In this document: piece after piece, positions 10,441-19,740 of the stretch
Layout of the letters: each line of letters begins with the position of its first letter
How positions within the stretch are numbered: the stretch's first letter is position 1
NCBI GenBank assembly: GCA_943789485.1
Contig: CALSUH010000006.1
Location: 33,464-97,463 of the forward strand
Direction: 5' to 3'
Origin: an uncultured Pseudomonadales bacterium
GTDB lineage: Bacteria > Pseudomonadota > Gammaproteobacteria > Pseudomonadales > Pseudohongiellaceae
Length of the DNA: 64,000 nt
The notes under the pieces: generated by a model
The model's database searches: none
Seen by the model: only the letters and a program-made list of their open reading frames with translations
Told to the model about the DNA's origin: nothing
Position numbers and translations under genes: made by a program

Positions 10441-10640
10441 TCATAGCACACTTCTTAGCACACTCTGTATTCGCACCTTTTAACTCATTGATATCAAATA
10501 GGAATCGGTCACGCAGTCTACTGAAAATCCTCGTGTCGGTGGTTCAAGCAACTGCGCAGCAGTTAGCAACGAGCGCACCGTGCGAAGCCCGCGGGGAACA
10601 AAAGGGCCTAAGACTTTTTGAATTCTTCCGCCCCGAGCAG
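10441..10640 (+). repeat. cassette junction copy R1 (boxes plus truncated tRNA-Phe tail)
   Basis: TAGCACAC at 10444 and 10456, then AATCGGTCACGCAGTCTA, then CTGAAAATCCTCGTGTC and GGTGGTTC (10521-10545), identical to tRNA-Phe from the anticodon loop into the T loop. The remaining tRNA 3' end is missing and the sequence jumps to GCGCAGCAGTTAGCAACGAG and a GC-rich tail ending CGCGAAGCCCGC-like, shared with R6 and R7. An inverted ACTGTATTTTTACTCTGACC-type edge follows at 10664. The 10641-10917 gap holds that edge and no gene I can support. Confidence 0.85.
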
Positions 10641-10917
10641 CGCGTATTCATAATATGAAAACGACTGTATTTTTACTCTGACCCCCTTAATTTTATTTGG
10701 GCGACACCTGAGCAATAAGCTAGAGCGAGGTTTTTCGTGTCAATGCTTTTCTCAAGTAGACACTGCCCTAATTTCTCTACAAGTAGAAGCAGTTTTTGTT
10801 CTGCTGACTTTTCTATTTAATTCACTCCTTTCATCCATTAGAAGCCTTGGACATCTCTCGTGGATGCCATTAAGCTGCGTAAAGGTGGAAATTCTAATAC
10901 TGAAAAAAATCGGGTCA

Positions 10918-12826
10918 ATGCTCATGCGTCTATCGATATCAACATTACCTCTTCTAGTAAGCTTTTCATTGCTGAATGCCTGTTCAGACGATTCGGTCAC
11001 AGTCCCCGTCGCCTCTGAAGTGGAAGCTGAGCCAACAGCTAGCGTCGCTATAGTTGAGTCTGCACCAGCACCCTCAGCCGACTATAATACCGATCGCAAT
11101 GCCTATTTTGGCGATTTGCACGTACACACCATGTACTCATTCGACGCCTTCATGTTCGGCACCACCTCCTCGCCTGATGAAGCCTACGAATTCGCCAAGG
11201 GTGGCACCATTGTTCACCCGGCTGGATTCGACATGAAGCTGCAGGTGCCTCTGGACTTTTACGGCGTAACTGACCACGCCTACTATTTGGGTGTCTTAAG
11301 GCAATTAGCAAACCCGGCTAGCGAGATCTCGAAACACCCGATTGCTTCGGGCATGTCCACGCTTGGCGGTGTTCTAGAGCGGCGTCAGAAGAATAGAGAG
11401 GTCAATCAATTTATGCGTTCCGATAATGGACACGAGATTAACGACCCTGGTATCCAAAAATCTGCATGGGATGATATTGTTGCCGCCGCAAATCGCCATA
11501 ACGACCCAGGGAACTTCACATCCTTTATCGCCTATGAATACACCGCAAGCGCTCCCGACGCGGCGCGTCTGCATAGAAATGTCATTTTCAAAGGAGATGA
11601 AGCGCCAGAACTCCCATTCTCACAACTCGATTCGAGTAATCCAGAAGATCTCTGGCAGTGGATGGATGACAATCGGGCGGCTGGTTTCGAGAGTCTGGCC
11701 ATTCCTCATAACTCTAATGGGTCCAACGGCAAGATGTTTATGCTGACGGATAATTCTGGGAGACCGCTGGACGATGCCTATGCGAATCAGCGTATTCGCA
11801 ACGAGCCCTTGGTAGAGATTACTCAGATCAAAGGGTCTTCCGATACCCACCCTGCATTGTCACCTTTTGATGAATGGGCGGAATTCGAAATCTTTCCGTA
11901 CCGCATCGCAACCTATCTAGATAGCGACCCGAATGGCAGCTACGTTCGGCAGGCTTTGCTCAACGGCATACAGATGCAAGCGGGCCAGGGATTTAATCCG
12001 TACAAATTTGGTGTCATCGGGTCGAGTGACACGCACAACGGGACCCATGCCGGTGAAGAGTATGATCACTGGGGCGGGTCCAGCCTTTTTGACGCCGATG
12101 GCGAACTGCGTGGATCTGTTCCACTACCCGAACCCACAGCCGATGACGATTTATATGCGCAGACATACTACGATAAATGGGGTGCTGCAGGACTAGCAGG
12201 AGTATGGGCAGAGGAGAAACACACGGGGTAGCATATATGATGCCTTTCGCAGGAAAGAGACGTTCGGCACCTCTGGCACACGCATGAAGGTGCGTTTCTT
12301 TGCAGGCTATGATCTGCCTAATCCCGACGACCCGGGTGTTATAACTAAATCCTATGCAGATGGAGTGCCGATGGGAGGTGACCTCATTGGCGAAGCTGGC
12401 AACTCACCAAGCTTCTTTACTTGGGTGGCCAAAGATCCTAACAGTGCTCCTCTGGATCGTGTGCAGATCATCAAGGGTTGGATAGAGAATGGAGAAACTG
12501 TTGAAGAGGTGTATGACGTAGCCTGCTCTAGTGGCGATGTTGATCCAGCAAGCCATCGCTGCATTGACAATGGCGCGGTGGTCGATATTACCGATTGCAG
12601 TATTAGCACTGACGTTGGCGCCGCCGAGCTACGCGCGGGCTGGCAAGATCCAAATTTCGACCCGGATCAACATGCGTTCTACTACGTGCGTGGCCTTGAG
12701 AACCCGACATGTCGCTGGTCAACTTGGGATGCAATTCGCGCAGGGGTGGAACCGAATCCCGATTTACAACCCATCATTCAGGAGCGAGTCTGGTCTTCAC
12801 CGATTTGGGTGACACCGGCGCAATAA
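10918..12826 (+). pseudogene. DUF3604 lipoprotein, copy 1, one frameshift
   Basis: Secreted DUF3604 protein (a PHP-like metallohydrolase fold of unproven activity). It has a lipoprotein signal (LLVSFSLLNAC, Cys 22) and the hallmark YFGDLHVHTMYSFDA, whose D-x-H-x-H resembles PHP metal ligands. Other blocks are LDFYGVTDHAYYLGV, FVAYEYT-like FIAYEYTASAPDA, LAIPHNSNGSNGKMF and GSSDTHNGTHAGEE. Near 12217 one extra base turns the expected AEENTR into AEEKHTG and a TAG stop. The rest (FRRKETFGTSGTRMKVRF onward) continues in the next frame to 12826, ending SSPIWVTPAQ as in the intact copies. Either a recent loss or a sequencing error. It heads the set with PpiC and HupE. Confidence 0.9.
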
Positions 12827-12844
12827 ACCGGCGCGAGGTTTTCC

Positions 12845-13636
12845 GTGTTCAAAGCTTTTCTTAAGCAGCCGCTGGCTTGGTTTGCCCTAATCGGCATTCT
12901 TCTGTTTGTAGTAGACGAGCAATTCTCCATCGATCGTAACGAAATCCTCGTTACTGCTGCCATGCAAGAACGCTTAGGCGGTTTATGGACTACACAAACT
13001 GGTTTAACCGCATCGGAGCAAGAACTGGATGCACTCGTTGAGAACTGGATACGAGAAGAAATACTCTACCAGGAAGCCTTGCGCCTCGGGCTAGACCAAG
13101 AAGATTCTATCGTGCGGCGACGCCTCGTTCAGAAACTCGGCTTTATCGCCGAAACCGAGGACAGTGCAGCACCCGAACGTGGTGCAGTAGAGGCCTTCTA
13201 TGAGAGTAATATTGCCAATTACACCCTCCCTGTACGCTACTCATTTCAGCAGCTCTACTTTGCCTCGCGTGCTGAAGCGCAGCAGGCAGTAGCGAAGATC
13301 ACTGGCGGTGCAGACCCCCGCTCCCTTGGGGAGTCATCAATGCTCAATTCCGACTATGCTTATCGGAGCGCGCTAGATTTAAGCGCCACGTTCGGTGCAG
13401 GCTTCGCGGGTCGACTGGATGGTCTCACCGAAGATAGTTGGCAGGGGCCGGTCCAGAGTGGTTTCGGCTTTCACCTGATCTTGCTCAGCGCTATTCATCC
13501 GTCGCAACCTTCTCCCTTCGACGCAATGCAGCAACAGGTAGTACAGGACTATCGCCGCTCACAGCAGGTGAATGCGCGAGATGCCTACATTGAGAACCTG
13601 ATTGACGAATACAAAATTACTGTGCAACCGCGATGA
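12845..13636 (+). CDS. membrane-anchored PpiC-type (parvulin) peptidyl-prolyl isomerase
   Basis: A 263-residue periplasm-facing foldase. GTG start 18 bp after DUF3604. An N-terminal helix (WFALIGILLFVVDEQF) anchors it. Residues 55-110 form a SurA/PpiC-like helical part (ELDALVENWIREEILYQEAL). Residues 125-235 form the parvulin domain (VRYSFQQLYF, ADPRSLGESSML, WQGPVQSGFGFHLILL, where GFGFHLI is the usual G-x-G-x-H-x-I strand). It overlaps the HupE start by 4 bp. Same order and architecture as 37977-38756. Most likely helps fold or secrete the partner lipoprotein; that role is inferred from the repeated linkage. Confidence 0.85.
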   Translation: MFKAFLKQPLAWFALIGILLFVVDEQFSIDRNEILVTAAMQERLGGLWTTQTGLTASEQELDALVENWIREEILYQEALRLGLDQEDSIVRRRLVQKLGFIAETEDSAAPERGAVEAFYESNIANYTLPVRYSFQQLYFASRAEAQQAVAKITGGADPRSLGESSMLNSDYAYRSALDLSATFGAGFAGRLDGLTEDSWQGPVQSGFGFHLILLSAIHPSQPSPFDAMQQQVVQDYRRSQQVNARDAYIENLIDEYKITVQPR

Positions 13637-14604
13637 GAAAACTTGTACTCGCACTATTAGTCTTTGGGCTTTCAGGACTCGCAACCGCACACGAAGTGCG
13701 CCCTGCATTTCTTAGGCTCACAGAATCTCTGAGTGATTCAGGAGGCTTGGTTTACGAGGCGTCTTTGCGACAGCCTCAGATCGATGGACGTTACCTAGGG
13801 TTAGAACTGGCAAGCAACTGTGATGCAACTCCTCTCTCTGCAAGGGTTACCGATGGTGCATTGATCGAGGTGTCTGAGCTAAATTGCGACGAAGAGGGGT
13901 TGCAGACTATTGAGATCGTTGGCTTAGAGCGAACTCTGGTCGATGCTCTGGTTAGTCTTGAGCGGGTAAACGGTGAAACAGTGGAGCTGTTAATTACCGG
14001 TTCCGAGCCCCGAGTTAATCTCGCGAATGCAACGCCCAGTCTCCCGATTTACTTAACAATAGGCGTCGACCATCTCTTGTTTGGTTTTGACCATGTACTA
14101 TTCGTTATAATGCTGTTGTATCTTGTGCGCAATACCCTCGAAATAGTAAAAGTGGTGACCAGCTTTACTATCGCGCATTCTCTCACTTTGGCACTTTCAG
14201 CTTTGGACATCGTGACTTTGTCTGCCGCTCCAGTAGAGGCAGTGATAGCTGGCAGCATCGTTCTGCTCGCTTATGAGAACCTGAACGGCAAAACTTCTCT
14301 GATCAAGCAATATCCTTTTTTAGTCGCTTTCGCTTTTGGCTTGTTACATGGCCTAGGTTTCGCAGGAGCGCTTTCGGAAATAGGGCTACCCGAAAATGGC
14401 ACTATAACTGCGCTGTTCTTGTTTAATGTCGGAATCGAGTTGGGTCAGCTAGCAATTATTGCGCTAGTACTTGTGGCGCTTGCTGTGTTTCGCGTGCGGT
14501 ATAACCGCCTTATCTACGAGGCTCCAATCTATTTTGTCGGTTGTATTTCAAGCTTTTGGTTTTTCCAACGAAGTTGGCAGATCTTATCCCCTCTAATTAG
14601 CTAG
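13633..14604 (+). CDS. HupE/UreJ-family membrane protein with N-terminal extracytoplasmic domain
   Basis: A 323-residue protein. Signal peptide (LVLALLVFGLSGLATA), a roughly 110-residue beta-rich exported domain opening HEVRPAFLRL, then six to seven membrane helices (from residue 137) with the HupE/UreJ-2 motifs GVDHLLFGFDHVLFVI, SFTIAHSLTLALSAL and FGLLHGLGFAGAL. Histidines and aspartates inside the helices fit a metal path. HupE and UreJ move nickel or cobalt, while this two-domain branch has no proven substrate. Translationally coupled to PpiC. A plausible job is metal supply to the metal-binding DUF3604 partner. Confidence 0.85.
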   Translation: MRKLVLALLVFGLSGLATAHEVRPAFLRLTESLSDSGGLVYEASLRQPQIDGRYLGLELASNCDATPLSARVTDGALIEVSELNCDEEGLQTIEIVGLERTLVDALVSLERVNGETVELLITGSEPRVNLANATPSLPIYLTIGVDHLLFGFDHVLFVIMLLYLVRNTLEIVKVVTSFTIAHSLTLALSALDIVTLSAAPVEAVIAGSIVLLAYENLNGKTSLIKQYPFLVAFAFGLLHGLGFAGALSEIGLPENGTITALFLFNVGIELGQLAIIALVLVALAVFRVRYNRLIYEAPIYFVGCISSFWFFQRSWQILSPLIS

Positions 14605-14775
14605 AATCTAAAGAAGAAAAGACAGTGTCCGCCGAAATTGGGTAACATCAATAACGATAATCGGAGGGGCTATGCTCAACCGCGCCTGGAAATTTCATTT
14701 TTCGTGGTACGGTGTGTCCAACCAATATTAGTAAGTCCACAAAAGTGCCGCGTGCGCAGCGCTCTCTGTCAATGC

Positions 14776-15711
14776 CTAGCGCGGGGAACGCTGCACGCTC
14801 AACCATGCAAGCATCATTTGCGTCACCAACTCAGGTCGCTCATGGTGTGGAAAGTGATTCACTCCAGGAATTGTCATCAGCGTCCAATTTTCAGCCAGAT
14901 GCTCCCAAGTGTTGTTTACACCTTCAGCTAAGAGCGCAGTATCCAACAGACCATGAAATTGCAGCACCGGCGCCTGAACTTCAGGTAGCTCGAGGAAAGC
15001 ACCAGAGGTGTAGGGGTCACGAGGATAGTTTGCACGATAATAGTTCATCATTGATTCTATATTTGAGCGGCCAAAGGCTTCACTGTACTTTTCAAAAAGA
15101 TCTGCATCACCTCGTGCCAACCCTGTGGCCAATATATCGCCTGTAATGTTCTCGTGATAATCGGGCTGCTGAAAGTTGCGCGCATAAATTGAGTTTTCGT
15201 GTTGCTGCTCAAATTTTGCAAGCTCACGCACCAGGTTTGCCGGATGGGGCAGATTAAGAATAATCAGCTGCTCGGTAATATCTGGCCGCATCGCCGCCAC
15301 GCTCCATGCGATACCACCGCCCCAGTCATGACCAACAATAACTGCACTGGTTTCGCCTTCAGCTTCAACTACCGCCGCCACATCAGACACCAAAATGTCC
15401 AGCGTGTAATTCTCAATGCCTTGTGGTTGATCGCTGAGGTTATATCCCCGCGTGTCCATGGCAACAACTGTATAGTGTTCGGCCAGAGGCCCCATCTGAT
15501 TGCGCCAGGTATACCAAAAGTCTGGAAAGCCATGAATTAGCACCATTAGTGGCCCGCTGCCCATGCGCACATAATGCAAGTTCACTCCGTCATTGTCGGC
15601 GTAACGGTGCTCAACTTGTTCGTTTATATCCTGAGCAAAAACTGAATTGCTGAATAGCAATCCAAAGACAATCGTTGTGAAAAGCCGAGCTTTACGGAAT
15701 TGAAGAGTCAT
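14776..15711 (-). CDS. secreted alpha/beta hydrolase, epoxide-hydrolase-like
   Basis: A 311-residue enzyme. The start at MTLQFRKARLF is preferred because it places a clean signal peptide (TIVFGLLFSNSVFAQ); a start 30 bp upstream would add a hydrophilic leader. Lid and core motifs are those of epoxide hydrolases and haloalkane dehalogenases: LIHGFPDFWYTWRNQ (HGxP oxyanion motif), MDTRGYNLSD, and the nucleophile elbow VGHDWGG (Asp at about 129 rather than Ser). The catalytic His is in GVNHFPHHERPE near the C-terminus. Soluble periplasmic protein. It faces the opposite way to HupE and shares an orientation with the MDR reductase. Confidence 0.85.
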   Translation of the reverse strand: MTLQFRKARLFTTIVFGLLFSNSVFAQDINEQVEHRYADNDGVNLHYVRMGSGPLMVLIHGFPDFWYTWRNQMGPLAEHYTVVAMDTRGYNLSDQPQGIENYTLDILVSDVAAVVEAEGETSAVIVGHDWGGGIAWSVAAMRPDITEQLIILNLPHPANLVRELAKFEQQHENSIYARNFQQPDYHENITGDILATGLARGDADLFEKYSEAFGRSNIESMMNYYRANYPRDPYTSGAFLELPEVQAPVLQFHGLLDTALLAEGVNNTWEHLAENWTLMTIPGVNHFPHHERPELVTQMMLAWLSVQRSPR

Positions 15712-15884
15712 TAATATTTCCTTATGGCAATAATGGATCATATCAAGATATCAAATTACGATTATAGCTTGATGTACCAGATTGCACTTTCCTTCACACT
15801 TATTTGTGCTTGTTGCCAAGCCGCCGCGGCAATTCTGGATCGTCAATCACAAGCTACCTTGGACTACTGTGTACGGCAACTCAA

Positions 15885-16991
15885 TTATCCCTGTGGGGTA
15901 ACCAGGTATTTCTCACCAGTCTTCATTAAACGATAATCCGTGACAGCCTCTTTTGTTAGCATCTCTTCCAAGTTGACCTTGCTCTTGTATGAGCTGGAAA
16001 ATGTAGAAGTCAGACCACTCAACACACGTTGACGCATGCGCGCCGTCGTTTCCATGCCAACTTTTTGCAGGAAAGGAAAAAGTAGCCAACCTGACAAAGT
16101 CCAGCCAAAGCCATAGGCTGGGGTCAGTATAGTTGCCCCCATATCGAGTCGACCGTAGATGTACATTTTCTTTTCCTGATTTGAACCGTAGCGTGAATAT
16201 TCACCCATTTTTGTCACGGCAACTTTTTCCATCGCCCTGAAGCAGCTATCCACTGCTTGACCGCCACCAATGGGATCAAAGCCCAGATAGGCGCCGGTGT
16301 TGTCGATGGCTACGCGCAGCTGGTCGGAAAAATCCTCTTCAGAGGAGTTAACGATATGGCTCGCACCCAGGTTTGAAAGTAGCTCGACATGCTCAGCCTT
16401 GCGTACGATGTTGACCAGGGCAATATCGTCTTCCTGGCATATCTTGACCAGCATCTGGCCAAGGTTTGAAGCTGCAGCGGTATGGATAATGGCGCTGTGT
16501 CCTTCCATTCTTGCAGTCTCTGCAAAGCCAAGTGCAGTCATTGGGTTAACGAAGGCTGAAGCGCCGTCTTCAGAGGAGATATCTCCCAGAGGAAGACACA
16601 TACCGGCATCCGCAACACAATACTGTGAGTAAGCTGATCCCGGCACGCAGGCAACCCGCTGACCTATTAAGGCTTGTGCTGCTTCACCTTCACCTGCTGC
16701 AATCACTGTGCCTGCACCTTCATTACCTACAGGAAGCCGTAAGCCATGGCGTCCCTTCTGAGCGCTGAAGAAAGGCTCCGGCATGCTTGCAACGAATTTC
16801 CCGTCTGAATATTCCGCATTTTCGAGATCTGCAGCACCGGTAAGGAGGGCTAGATCAGATGGATTGATGGGAGCGGCCTCCATCTGAACTAGCACCTGGT
16901 TACCTGTAGGGTCGGCATAGTTTATTGCTGCAATCTCGACGGTTAGTTTGCCATCGGCCAGTGTGCTAAATAGTTGTTTTCCTGTAGTCAT
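15885..16991 (-). CDS. zinc-independent MDR (quinone-reductase-like) oxidoreductase
   Basis: A 368-residue medium-chain dehydrogenase/reductase. N-terminal GroES-like domain (VLVQMEAAPINPSDLALLTG, LRLPVGNEGAGTVIAAGEG) and a nucleotide-binding domain (residues 150-300) with HTAAASNLGQMLVKICQED in place of the usual AGGVG loop. The catalytic-zinc Cys/His pattern of alcohol dehydrogenases is absent, pointing to NADPH-dependent enone or quinone reduction. Its neighbour, the haem protein gene, is 12 bp upstream in the same direction, and both lie across from a MarR gene with paired operators. Confidence 0.87.
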   Translation of the reverse strand: MTTGKQLFSTLADGKLTVEIAAINYADPTGNQVLVQMEAAPINPSDLALLTGAADLENAEYSDGKFVASMPEPFFSAQKGRHGLRLPVGNEGAGTVIAAGEGEAAQALIGQRVACVPGSAYSQYCVADAGMCLPLGDISSEDGASAFVNPMTALGFAETARMEGHSAIIHTAAASNLGQMLVKICQEDDIALVNIVRKAEHVELLSNLGASHIVNSSEEDFSDQLRVAIDNTGAYLGFDPIGGGQAVDSCFRAMEKVAVTKMGEYSRYGSNQEKKMYIYGRLDMGATILTPAYGFGWTLSGWLLFPFLQKVGMETTARMRQRVLSGLTSTFSSSYKSKVNLEEMLTKEAVTDYRLMKTGEKYLVTPQG

Positions 16992-17003
16992 TTTTCCTTC
17001 TCC

Positions 17004-17597
17004 TTAGTTTTGCGCTTGCATCATTTGTTGCAATGCCGCTAATTTTTCCTGATCTTCAGCGCTCAGAGGGGGCATATCCTCACAGCGCAAATCAGTTTTT
17101 TGTAATAGTGTCAGTATGTCACGAGTGAGAGGAATGGGATCGCAGCCATGACCGGATTCGCAGACCATGTCCCACTTGGGCTCCGCCTGCGCATGGCAGG
17201 ACAGGCAGTTACCGCCGAAACGGTTAACTACGTCAGCGAACCCACGAGTGAGGATTTCGGATGAAGTAGTCGTGGTGTCCATTATGAAAAATTCCCAATC
17301 ATTGGTGTTAGGGCTGACACCAGGAGCGCGTTTGACCATGATTTCACTCGGGACTAACTGAACCACAGAACCTGCTGGGTAGTCGCCCCCGTCGGCAGAG
17401 TTGGCAACAGAAAGTGTTTCTTCTAGATTGCCCAGCAGGTTATCAACAAAGAAGCCTCTTACGGGAGTCATGTCTTGAACACACTGGAAGGATTCGTTGT
17501 TTATCTCGACAACAGGCTCGTTATCTTCAGCCTGGCTAAATCCACCGAAGAAAAAGCATAGAAAGGAAATAAAGGCGGCTGAAGGGTGAATTTTCAT
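17004..17597 (-). CDS. periplasmic single-CxxCH protein (c-type cytochrome-like)
   Basis: A 197-residue protein. The start at MKIHPSAAFISFLCFFFGG gives a good signal peptide cleaved near QAEDN. One haem-binding motif CLSCH (residues 131-135) follows a polar 100-residue region with no recognised fold. Two further cysteines (MVCESGHGC) could form a disulfide. Similar secreted proteins donate or accept electrons in the periplasm, but I do not recognise a named family. It is first of two genes facing a MarR gene. The 90-bp gap contains two near-identical operators. Confidence 0.7.
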   Translation of the reverse strand: MKIHPSAAFISFLCFFFGGFSQAEDNEPVVEINNESFQCVQDMTPVRGFFVDNLLGNLEETLSVANSADGGDYPAGSVVQLVPSEIMVKRAPGVSPNTNDWEFFIMDTTTTSSEILTRGFADVVNRFGGNCLSCHAQAEPKWDMVCESGHGCDPIPLTRDILTLLQKTDLRCEDMPPLSAEDQEKLAALQQMMQAQN

Positions 17598-17618
17598 AAG
17601 TAGCTCCAATTGGTTTAT

Positions 17619-17686
17619 TTTGCGCGCAAAGTAATATTGAAAGTTTAGAGAATCAGACTTGCCTTGTCAATTACTTTGCGTGCAAA
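17619..17686. promoter_or_regulatory. paired MarR operators between divergent genes
   Basis: TTTGCGCGCAAA (17619-17630, a perfect palindrome) and TTTGCGTGCAAA (17675-17686, one mismatch) with matching flanks in inverted orientation (AAAGTAAT and ATTACTTT). The second ends exactly at the MarR start codon and the first lies 21 bp before the haem protein start. A bound MarR dimer at each would block both genes. Confidence 0.75.
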
Positions 17687-18151
17687 ATGATGTCTATGAA
17701 GAAGAACAAAAATCAACAAAGTGAGCCATCAGAACTGGATCTGGACCGCCAGGTCTGTCATTCCCTGTACTCAGCTGCTAACGCTTTAGTGCGCGCCTAT
17801 CGACAGACGCTAGAAAAGCTCGACCTCACATACCCGCAATATGTAGTGATGATGAGCCTTTGGCAAAGGGACGGCGTGAGTATCTCGGATCTAGCTCAGC
17901 ACACCCGTTTCGACGCAGGCACCCTGACTCCTTTGTTAAGACGTCTGCAAGACAAGAACTTGATTGATGTAAAGGTGGCTGAAGGTGATGAGCGCTGCAA
18001 GGTAGTCTCTGTATCAAGACAGGGTCGTTCCCTGAAAAAGTCAGCAGAGAAAGTCCCCGGTCAGATCGCCTGTGCTGTGGATATGCCAGTGGAGGACGCA
18101 TTGAAATTGAAAGGGCTTTGCGAAACACTGGTAGCAAAACTTAAGCGGTGA
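17687..18151 (+). CDS. MarR-family transcriptional regulator
   Basis: A 154-residue winged-helix regulator. Features are LTYPQYVVMMSLWQRDGVSI (helix 2-3 region typical of MarR/OhrR), the recognition helix SDLAQHTRFDAGTLTPLLRR and the wing DERCKVVSVSRQGRSL. One Cys near the N-terminus (DRQVCHSLY) sits where OhrR-type organic-peroxide sensors have their reactive Cys, so a redox inducer is possible. Divergent from the haem protein/MDR reductase pair, with operators at both starts. Autorepression plus control of that pair is likely. Confidence 0.9.
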   Translation: MMSMKKNKNQQSEPSELDLDRQVCHSLYSAANALVRAYRQTLEKLDLTYPQYVVMMSLWQRDGVSISDLAQHTRFDAGTLTPLLRRLQDKNLIDVKVAEGDERCKVVSVSRQGRSLKKSAEKVPGQIACAVDMPVEDALKLKGLCETLVAKLKR

Positions 18152-18230
18152 TATCTATCCTCTAAGTAATAAACTTGCAAAAGTAATTCTCGGAACTCTA
18201 TTGCCGTGTTGCTGATTCGCCAAAAATAAA

Positions 18231-18384
18231 GTGGGCAGATCTATTTGTTGGCAGAATTAACCGGGATTTAATCGCATTCCATAACACACTTCTTAACACG
18301 CTCTGGTTTCGCCTTTTTAACTCATTGATTTAAATAACGAATCGGTCACGCGGTCTACTGAGAATCCTCGTGTCGATGGTTCGA
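18231..18384 (+). repeat. cassette junction copy R2 (degenerate)
   Basis: GTGGGCAGATCTATTTGTTG edge at about 18230, degenerate boxes TAACACAC (18282) and TTAACACG, ATCGGTCACGCGGTCTA, then tRNA-Phe-like CTGAGAATCCTCGTGTCGAT and GGTTCGA (18358-18384). The tRNA 3' end beyond the T loop is missing. The 18385-18653 stretch holds a possible leader for the next gene and nothing else I can name. Confidence 0.8.
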
Positions 18385-18653
18385 CCATTCAAAACAATCG
18401 CCATAGTCATAGCAATAAATAGACGACTTAGCTCGTCACATATTGGATATCGTATTCTCAGGGCACCAATTATCTCTTAGAACCATACCGGACACATAGA
18501 TAACACTTTTTGCGCGAATGGATTCGTTCCCACTGGCTCCACCTGCTCTGCGCTTTTGCACGAAATCGAGCAATACATAGCACATTTGTTTTTATGTTAT
18601 GCTCAGCGTCATTCTACATAAGATCAATAACAATCTAGAGAGAGATAGAATTA

Positions 18654-19691
18654 ATGCCAGATTTTTTTATCGGCATCGGTGAACTTCTGAACGGTTCATT
18701 CTTACAAAGTGGCGCACTTTGGACTCTTACCAATGTGCCTGGCTTCCCTCCCATCATTCAAACTGTGCATATTCTGGGCATCGCCGTTGTCATGGGAACA
18801 GTGGCGTTCATGAGCTTGAGAATTCTAGGGCTAGCTGCTCCCTCTCAAAACATTAGTGAAATGACCCAGCGGGTACTGCCGTGCTTCTGGATTGCCCTAG
18901 CTATCATGATCATCTCCGGAGCGTTCTTCGTCTTCGGGCGCCCCAATCGCTACTTCAATAATCCGGTATTCGCCGCGAAGATGGCATTCCTGCTCCCCTT
19001 GCTGCTGATGATGGTCGTCTATCAATTTATGAGTAAACGCGAGGAAAACTATTGGCAGCTTAATACTCAACGAATTCTAGTTTCACGCGCTATCGCAGTT
19101 CTTTCCCTTCTCGCATTATTAATGCTATGCACAGCGGGGCGCTGGATAGCCTATTTCGAATACATCGAATTTCCTTTGTGGTATCTGGAACCCTATGACG
19201 ACGGCCAGGAATACCCGTTCTGGATTCAAGTTGAGAATTGGCCACTCTCTCAACTCATCGCCGGAACGAATTGGTTTCCGACGATAGAAACCATTCATGT
19301 AATCGCGGCAACGTTTATGCTGGGCTCGATTCTCTGGGTCGACCTGCGCCTGCTTGGAGTTGGTGCAACAGCTTACTCAATCTCAACGCTTAATCGTGAA
19401 TTAGTACCCTGGGCCTGGGGAGCTTTCACCGTGGCAGTAATAACTGGTCTTGGAATGTTCATAACCCGCGCTGACTCACATCTTGAAAACCCTGCCTTTC
19501 AATCAAAACTCGTGCTTTTGGTTCTGGCTGGAATCAACATGGCCTATTTCCATTTCAAACTGTACAAAAACATAGAACAGTCCGATAGTAGTGAAAACAT
19601 TCCTACGCAAATCAAAATTGCTGGCGGCTTATCACTCTTTCTTTGGGCTGGCGTGATGTTGGGTGGTCGGTGGATTGGTCATATTATTTAA
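18654..19691 (+). CDS. DUF6644-like membrane protein with internal duplication
   Basis: A 345-residue protein with eight to nine membrane helices. The same block occurs twice: FPPIIQTVHILGIAVVMGTV then LRILGL (about residues 31-60), and FPTIETIHVIAATFMLGSIL then DLRLLGV (about residues 205-236). Each is followed by three more helices, so the gene looks like a fused tandem duplication of a four-helix unit. The paired His residues (TVH, TIH) in corresponding helices could hold haem, as in DUF6644-type cytochrome-b-like proteins, but this is inference. It heads the group that includes the PQQ dehydrogenase, and electron transfer from that enzyme is a reasonable guess. Confidence 0.65.
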   Translation: MPDFFIGIGELLNGSFLQSGALWTLTNVPGFPPIIQTVHILGIAVVMGTVAFMSLRILGLAAPSQNISEMTQRVLPCFWIALAIMIISGAFFVFGRPNRYFNNPVFAAKMAFLLPLLLMMVVYQFMSKREENYWQLNTQRILVSRAIAVLSLLALLMLCTAGRWIAYFEYIEFPLWYLEPYDDGQEYPFWIQVENWPLSQLIAGTNWFPTIETIHVIAATFMLGSILWVDLRLLGVGATAYSISTLNRELVPWAWGAFTVAVITGLGMFITRADSHLENPAFQSKLVLLVLAGINMAYFHFKLYKNIEQSDSSENIPTQIKIAGGLSLFLWAGVMLGGRWIGHII

Positions 19692-19740
19692 GTATTGGAG
19701 ATTAGATTACGGACTAACAATTTAAAAGGCGGAACAGCAT

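Noticed and set aside
12210..12235. Possible selenocysteine or readthrough at the DUF3604 copy 1 stop
   Set aside because: The stop is TAG and the homologous sequence continues in another frame, so it is a frameshift.
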